In this document: piece by piece, positions 60,247 to 64,000 of the stretch
How positions within the stretch are numbered: the stretch's first letter is position 1
Layout of the letters: each line of letters begins with the position of its first letter
Assembly (NCBI RefSeq): GCF_013623835.1
Contig: NZ_JABKDE010000007.1
Coordinates: 221,618-285,617, forward strand
Source: Brevibacterium oceani
GTDB lineage: Bacteria; Actinomycetota; Actinomycetes; Actinomycetales; Brevibacteriaceae
Direction: 5' to 3'
Length of the DNA: 64,000 nt
The notes under the pieces: model-generated
The model's database searches: none
Told to the model about the DNA's origin: nothing
Seen by the model: only the letters and a program-made list of their open reading frames with translations
Translations under genes and position numbers: made by a program

Positions 60247-60744
60247 ATGCGCGGGCCACTGGTGCTCTTCGCCTCCTGGGCTCTTCATGATGCGGAGGAG
60301 GCGCTGACCTTTCCAGCCACGGCTGACCACCTGGCCGACCTCACTGGAATCGACGCCCTGCGGATGACCACCAAGCAGAGTTTGTCCGCGATCGGCCTGG
60401 TGGGAGCCGCGCTCGCCGTCGCCGGAGTCCGAGGAGCGAGAACCCGTGGCGCGTCACGGTTCTACCGAGCCTCCGTCACCGGCCTCGAAGCTCATGTGTT
60501 CACTCATCTGCTCTCGGCGGCGGCGGCTCGCCGGTACACCTCAGGGGTGCTCACGGCCCTGCCGATCATGTGGCCGGCAGCCGCGTTCGCGCGACGAGAA
60601 CTCGCTGAACTCGGCAGACCGCTGACCGCCTCCGATTGGCGATTCGGTCCTCCGACGATGGGCGCGATCGCACTCGCCGCCCACCTCGTCGTCAGAATCG
60701 ATCGGGCCTCTCGGCTCAGAAATCGTAGCTCGAGTCCGCGGTGA
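60247..60744 (+). CDS. HXXEE domain membrane protein
   Basis: A 165-residue protein with the HXXEE motif in ASWALHDAEEALTFPA and a second His cluster LEAHVFTHLLSAAAARRYTSG, both on predicted helices. Three to four hydrophobic segments are present. Family function is not known; a metal site is plausible. AAGGGA precedes the ATG. Its 3' end overlaps the convergent YrhK gene by 29 bases. Confidence 0.8.
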   Translation: MRGPLVLFASWALHDAEEALTFPATADHLADLTGIDALRMTTKQSLSAIGLVGAALAVAGVRGARTRGASRFYRASVTGLEAHVFTHLLSAAAARRYTSGVLTALPIMWPAAAFARRELAELGRPLTASDWRFGPPTMGAIALAAHLVVRIDRASRLRNRSSSPR

Positions 60745-61003
60745 CGGCACCGCCGCGGAACCGCTGCAGATGGAGATGCCGGATGAGGCGGATGACCGGG
60801 CGGATGAGCATCTCCACACTGCCGATGACGAACAGCCAGGTCCCGGTGGTCATCAGGGCCTCAGAGAAGAACATGAAGCTGCCGATGAGGAACCACACAC
60901 CGATGAGCACGTCATTGGCGATGCTGAGCACCTGGTAGCGCTGCCGGATGACGAGCTCTTCCGGCCCGATGCGCAGGTGGATGTCGCGCTTCTTCTCAGC
61001 CAT
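60716..61003 (-). CDS. YrhK-family membrane protein
   Basis: A 95-residue protein with two transmembrane helices (VLIGVWFLIGSFMFFSEAL and WLFVIGSVEMLIRPVIRLI) after a short cytoplasmic strand (IHLRIGPEELVIRQRYQVL). This is the YrhK-type layout. The ATG at 61003 has GGAAGAGGAGAG upstream. No function known. Convergent with, and overlapping, the HXXEE gene. Confidence 0.83.
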   Translation of the reverse strand: MAEKKRDIHLRIGPEELVIRQRYQVLSIANDVLIGVWFLIGSFMFFSEALMTTGTWLFVIGSVEMLIRPVIRLIRHLHLQRFRGGAVTADSSYDF

Positions 61004-61162
61004 GTGACTCTCCTCTTCCTTCGGCGGGTTCCCTTCACCCGGGCACCGGATTACCGGGACCTCGGTCGAATCCCGCTGCAGTCCTTGCAATTCGAGCCTA
61101 CTTCTCAGCCGATGCTGCGTGCAGGTCCGGGCACTGGCAGATCTCGTGTCAGGGGCGAGATC

Positions 61163-61168
61163 TAGATT
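61163..61168 (+). promoter_or_regulatory. Putative -10 box TAGATT
   Basis: TAGATT, six bases, then the ATG at 61175; no ribosome site between them. Confidence 0.45.
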
Positions 61169-61174
61169 GAGCAT

Positions 61175-61912
61175 ATGGATGACAACCGGTATTCCTTCGA
61201 CGCTCTCTACAGCGAACCGCTCGAGCGCAGCTCACTCCTGCCGTGGGACGAGCTGCTCGTCTGGGTGCGCCGGTGCCCGCAGTTCGCTGCCTTCGACGCA
61301 GCGATGCTCGCCCGATCGGGCCCGGAGGCGGCCGTCGGGACTCCGGAGACGGCCGCCGGGACTGGAAAGTCGACGGTCGTCTCGGCCTCGGATCCGACAG
61401 CCGCCGGCACCGCAGGGACGCTGGCTTCCGCCGAGGCGGAGGGGTCGGACACCGCGAACCGTGCACCGACGTGGGCCGGCGTCGACACGGTGATCGCGGA
61501 TCTGCGCGGACAGGACCTGCTGCCCGAGACGCTGCCGACGACGCGCAGCCCCACCGTCATGCTCATACACCTCATCGAAGAGCTCGCCCTCGTCTTCGCC
61601 GGTCATCGCGGGGACCGTCCCGACCACGGCATCGCTGCCAGCGAGCCTGCGCTTGATCAGGCTCAGGTGCGCTTCGAAACCGAATGCATCAGGTGGCTGA
61701 TCGCCGGTCGCCTCGGTCTGAGGTCGGCGGCCGCCGGCTCACTCAAGGGCTACCTCAAGGACGGAGACCTCATGCCCCCGATTTCACGCGATCGGGTGCT
61801 GCGGACAGTCGACGCCGTCGAAGGACTCTTCGGTGGGGCACCGGCCCTCGGCAACCAGATCCGGCAGGAGGTTCCGAGCCTCTTCTCCCTCGACGAGCCG
61901 TTGGCTGTGTGA
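61175..61912 (+). CDS. Hypothetical protein
   Basis: A 245-residue protein, not recognised. The N-terminal part (DNRYSFDALYSEPLERSSLLPWDELLVWVRRCPQFAAF) and C-terminal part (MLIHLIEELALVFAGH, RFETECIRWLIAGRLGL) look folded; a Gly/Thr/Ala/Ser-rich stretch (about residues 50-95) separates them. No signal or membrane segment. It probably starts as a leaderless message. Confidence 0.55.
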   Translation: MDDNRYSFDALYSEPLERSSLLPWDELLVWVRRCPQFAAFDAAMLARSGPEAAVGTPETAAGTGKSTVVSASDPTAAGTAGTLASAEAEGSDTANRAPTWAGVDTVIADLRGQDLLPETLPTTRSPTVMLIHLIEELALVFAGHRGDRPDHGIAASEPALDQAQVRFETECIRWLIAGRLGLRSAAAGSLKGYLKDGDLMPPISRDRVLRTVDAVEGLFGGAPALGNQIRQEVPSLFSLDEPLAV

Positions 61913-61971
61913 TCACCGGAGATCCGGGCACACCCCTGGTATTCGCGGACGGATGAGAGCAGAATTCCACT

Positions 61972-62649
61972 ATGTCCACCCCACCTCAGCGATGGACCGT
62001 CGCCACCGTCTATCCCGACATGTGGGTCGATCCCGCAGACGACCCGCGAAACACCGAAGGTCTGAGCCCCGACGGTGAGTCGGCGACACTGCTCGACTAC
62101 ATCCACGACTACCGACTGACCCTGGCGATGAAGTGCCGTGGACTCACACTCGACCAGATGATGACGCTCTCCGTTCCACCGTCGACGATGTCTCTGCTCG
62201 GCCTCGTCCGGCATATGACCGAGGTCGAGAGGGACTGGCGCAACTGGATCTCCGACGGCGATCGGGAACCAGCGATCTACGGTGGACTGGATGCGGCGTT
62301 CGACCTCAGCGGGCTCGTGTCACAGCCCGGCGCGGCCCAGTCCAACACCTCAGCGGCGGGTGCGCCGCAGTTCGGAACAGCGCGGTCCGGCGCGGCGCAC
62401 AACAACGGAGCACAGTCTGACGGCGAGGACATCGAGGACCCCCTGATCACAGAGGCATTCGACAGGCTCGAACAGGAGCAGACAGCCACCGACGCAGTGG
62501 TCGACAGGCACGAGGATCTGGGCACCCATCTGGGCCGAGTGGGCATCGCCGTGCGCGAGCTGCAGGTCCACCGGATCGAAGAATACGCTCGACACTGCGG
62601 GCATGCCGACCTGCTGCGCGAATGCATCGACGGCAGGACCGGACAGTAG
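61972..62649 (+). CDS. DinB/DUF664 family protein
   Basis: A 225-residue four-helix protein of the DinB superfamily. TLLDYIHDYRLTLAMKCRGLTLDQMMTLSVPPSTMSLLGLVRHMTEVERDWRNWI holds the first metal His (RHM), and IAVRELQVHRIEEYARHCGHADLLRECIDG the last two (RHCGHADLLRE). An Ala/Ser/Asn-rich insert sits at about 120-145. Actinobacterial relatives are mycothiol S-transferases, which fits with mca in this window. No clear ribosome site. Confidence 0.85.
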   Translation: MSTPPQRWTVATVYPDMWVDPADDPRNTEGLSPDGESATLLDYIHDYRLTLAMKCRGLTLDQMMTLSVPPSTMSLLGLVRHMTEVERDWRNWISDGDREPAIYGGLDAAFDLSGLVSQPGAAQSNTSAAGAPQFGTARSGAAHNNGAQSDGEDIEDPLITEAFDRLEQEQTATDAVVDRHEDLGTHLGRVGIAVRELQVHRIEEYARHCGHADLLRECIDGRTGQ

Positions 62650-62668
62650 AGGCCGAGGAGAGACTGAG

Positions 62669-63130
62669 ATGAGCAGAACCTTTCAGGTGACATTCGACTG
62701 CCGTGACCCGGAGACGGTCGCGAGATTCTGGGCGTCAGCGCTCGGTTACATCATTCCGGGACCACCCGGTGTCGAACTCGCCGATGACGATGATCCGTTC
62801 GACGCGTGGAAGAACTTCTTTTCAGACCTCGGCATCGAACTGGGGCCAGAGGATATGCGCGCGGCCATCGAGGATCCCGGAGGCGTCGGGCCCCGACTGT
62901 TCTTCCAGGCCGTCCCTGAAGGCAAAACGGTGAAGGACCGGATCCATCTCGACGTCCGAGCGGCACCGGGTCTCGACGGTGAGGAACGGATGGAGGCACT
63001 GGAGGCCGAATGTGTTCGCCTGGCACAGCTGGGAGCAAGCCGGCTGAGACGAGTCGAACCCGATCCGCCGATGGAGCACGGTTTCATCGTCATGACCGAT
63101 CCCGAAGACAACGAATTCTGCCTTGACTGA
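62669..63130 (+). CDS. VOC family protein
   Basis: A 153-residue VOC protein with two half-domains. RTFQVTFDCRDPETVARFWASALGYIIPGPPGVE begins the first, and DRIHLDVRAAPGLDGEERMEALEAECVRLAQLGASRLRRVE the second, ending GFIVMTDPEDNEFCLD. This is the glyoxalase-like type common in actinobacteria. ATG at 62669 is preceded by GGAGAGA. Its 3' end overlaps the thymidine kinase start. Confidence 0.86.
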   Translation: MSRTFQVTFDCRDPETVARFWASALGYIIPGPPGVELADDDDPFDAWKNFFSDLGIELGPEDMRAAIEDPGGVGPRLFFQAVPEGKTVKDRIHLDVRAAPGLDGEERMEALEAECVRLAQLGASRLRRVEPDPPMEHGFIVMTDPEDNEFCLD

Positions 63131-63782
63131 CACCGGCCGCCTCACCGTCATCGCCGGACCGATGTTCTCCGGAAAGTCCGAGGAGCTCATGCGTCGGGTG
63201 CGGCGGGCGACCATCGCCGGGATCACCGTCCTCGTCGTGTCCCATTCGCTCGACACCCGGTCGTCGATCTCGACGATCACCTCCCACGTCGGGGCGAACA
63301 TCCCTGCGGTGCCGCTGTCTGATGTGGATTCCCTCGCCGAGGCTGTCCGCTCCGCAGACTACGATCTCGTCGCCATCGACGAGGCCCAGTTCTTCGGCCC
63401 CGATCTCATCCCCGCCGTCGATGAGCTCCTGCACCGAGGAGTCGACGTCATCGTCGAAGGGCTCTGTGTGACCTTCGATGGAGAACCCTTCGAACCTGTG
63501 CCGAGTCTCATGGCCGTAGCCGAAGAGGTGCTCAGGCTCACCGCGGTATGCACGATCTGCGGCCGCGACGCCGTCTTCCACCAGCGGCTGAGGGACTCGG
63601 AGCGCGGATCGGGCGCTGCAGTGGCACCGAAGGTGGCCTCGGACGAGGACTCACCGAACCCTGCCGCCACCGTCATCGATGCCAGCCACGTCGGTGGTCT
63701 CGACGCCTATGTCGCCCGCTGTCGAGAACACTTCAACCGGGGCTGCGCCACAATGTCAGCCGTCAGCAGTTCTCAGGCATAG
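63123..63782 (+). CDS. tdk: Thymidine kinase
   Basis: Phosphorylates thymidine in salvage. The 219-residue product has Walker A VIAGPMFSGKSEELMRRVRRA, the DEAQF motif (VAIDEAQFFGPDL), GLCVTFDGEPF with the lid, and a zinc site with one half shown in CTICGRDAVFHQRL and the other near the end (ARCREHFNRGC). Start is TTG at 63123, inside the VOC gene by eight bases; an RBS-like GAA is not obvious. Type II TK, length normal. Confidence 0.9.
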   Translation: MTDTGRLTVIAGPMFSGKSEELMRRVRRATIAGITVLVVSHSLDTRSSISTITSHVGANIPAVPLSDVDSLAEAVRSADYDLVAIDEAQFFGPDLIPAVDELLHRGVDVIVEGLCVTFDGEPFEPVPSLMAVAEEVLRLTAVCTICGRDAVFHQRLRDSERGSGAAVAPKVASDEDSPNPAATVIDASHVGGLDAYVARCREHFNRGCATMSAVSSSQA

Positions 63783-63934
63783 CCGGTGCTGGGACTGTCG
63801 CATTCTGCCTGTGTGGTGCTGGTTCTGCCCTCGCAGCGCAAGCCTTCCTGAAATTGCGCAGACGGTTCTGACCTCACGGTTCGGCTCTGACCTGTAAGAA
63901 CACCCGCCCGGAATCTTGTGTCAGTGCCGAGGTT

Positions 63935-63940
63935 TAGTGT
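63935..63940 (+). promoter_or_regulatory. Putative -10 box TAGTGT
   Basis: TAGTGT, seven bases, then the ATG at 63948 of the gene cut by the right edge. Confidence 0.4.
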
Positions 63941-63947
63941 TGTGGGT

Positions 63948-64000
63948 ATGGAAGCAGAGCAGGTTCCGGACGTTCTCACCGAGATTCATCGGTGGCGTCG
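63948..64000 (+). CDS. Start of a gene cut by the window edge
   Basis: ATG opens MEAEQVPDVLTEIHRWRR and remains open to the edge. Too short to identify. The position behind a -10-like box and the charged helical sequence suggest a real gene. Confidence 0.45.
   Translation, partial: MEAEQVPDVLTEIHRWR

Noticed and set aside
1..64000. CRISPR arrays, rRNA and tRNA genes
   Set aside because: No set of regularly spaced identical repeats, rRNA sequence or cloverleaf-like stretch was seen in the gaps. A covariance-model search would be decisive for tRNAs.

Overview
The window is chromosomal DNA from a GC-rich actinomycete. A WhiB-family regulator, a mycothiol S-conjugate amidase, a PdtaS-type sensor kinase, the Rv3235-like/LysM pair beside secA, and a very large NAD-glutamate dehydrogenase all point to Actinomycetota. 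Overall flavour suggests Micrococcales, perhaps Brevibacterium; this genus call is inference from gene content, not a search. No rRNA, tRNA or CRISPR was seen. Many genes start a few bases downstream of a TANNNT-type -10 box with no Shine-Dalgarno sequence, so leaderless mRNAs seem common.

Region 1 to 38.8 kb is mostly conserved core. It holds secA (5' end cut off), the LysM/Rv3235 pair, a BldC-like regulator divergent from a SAF/CpaE-like pair, glutamate dehydrogenase, pdtaS and whiB convergent on a shared hairpin, a gamma carbonic anhydrase, an LpdA-type quinone reductase, a frameshifted ECF42-type sigma factor, the acyl-CoA carboxylase alpha subunit, maf with an SGNH hydrolase, an AI-2E family permease, greA-DUF4307-mca, hemolysin III, uppS, phoH2, the glpX-carbonic anhydrase-fumC cluster, DUF4245, xseA/xseB, ispH, rmuC and ychF.

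Region 38.8 to 46.8 kb is an accessory and decaying zone. The last 24 bases of ychF, including its stop, recur twice downstream (42143 and 42822). Each of the three copies is followed within about 110 bases by an antitoxin or toxin-antitoxin gene: a degraded higA-like gene, then yefM-yoeB, then a second higA-like gene. Between the first two copies lie a stand-alone condensation-domain protein and a divergent alpha/beta hydrolase. Remnants of comB, ytoQ and a GNAT gene follow. This looks like repeated insertion at the 3' end of ychF with the integrase lost, and it is the most unusual structure in the window.

Region 46.8 to 64 kb is a mosaic of small metabolic and stress genes: GNAT, DinB-type proteins, arfB, a PlsC-like acyltransferase, two atypical SDRs, an HxlR regulator with a matching 23-bp operator before itself and before a VOC/SRPBCC pair, a PfkB sugar kinase, a four-gene nucleoside hydrolase-ECF transporter operon whose fused ATPase has one degenerate and one intact catalytic half, HXXEE and YrhK membrane proteins, another DinB protein, a VOC protein overlapping thymidine kinase, and the first codons of a further gene at the right edge.
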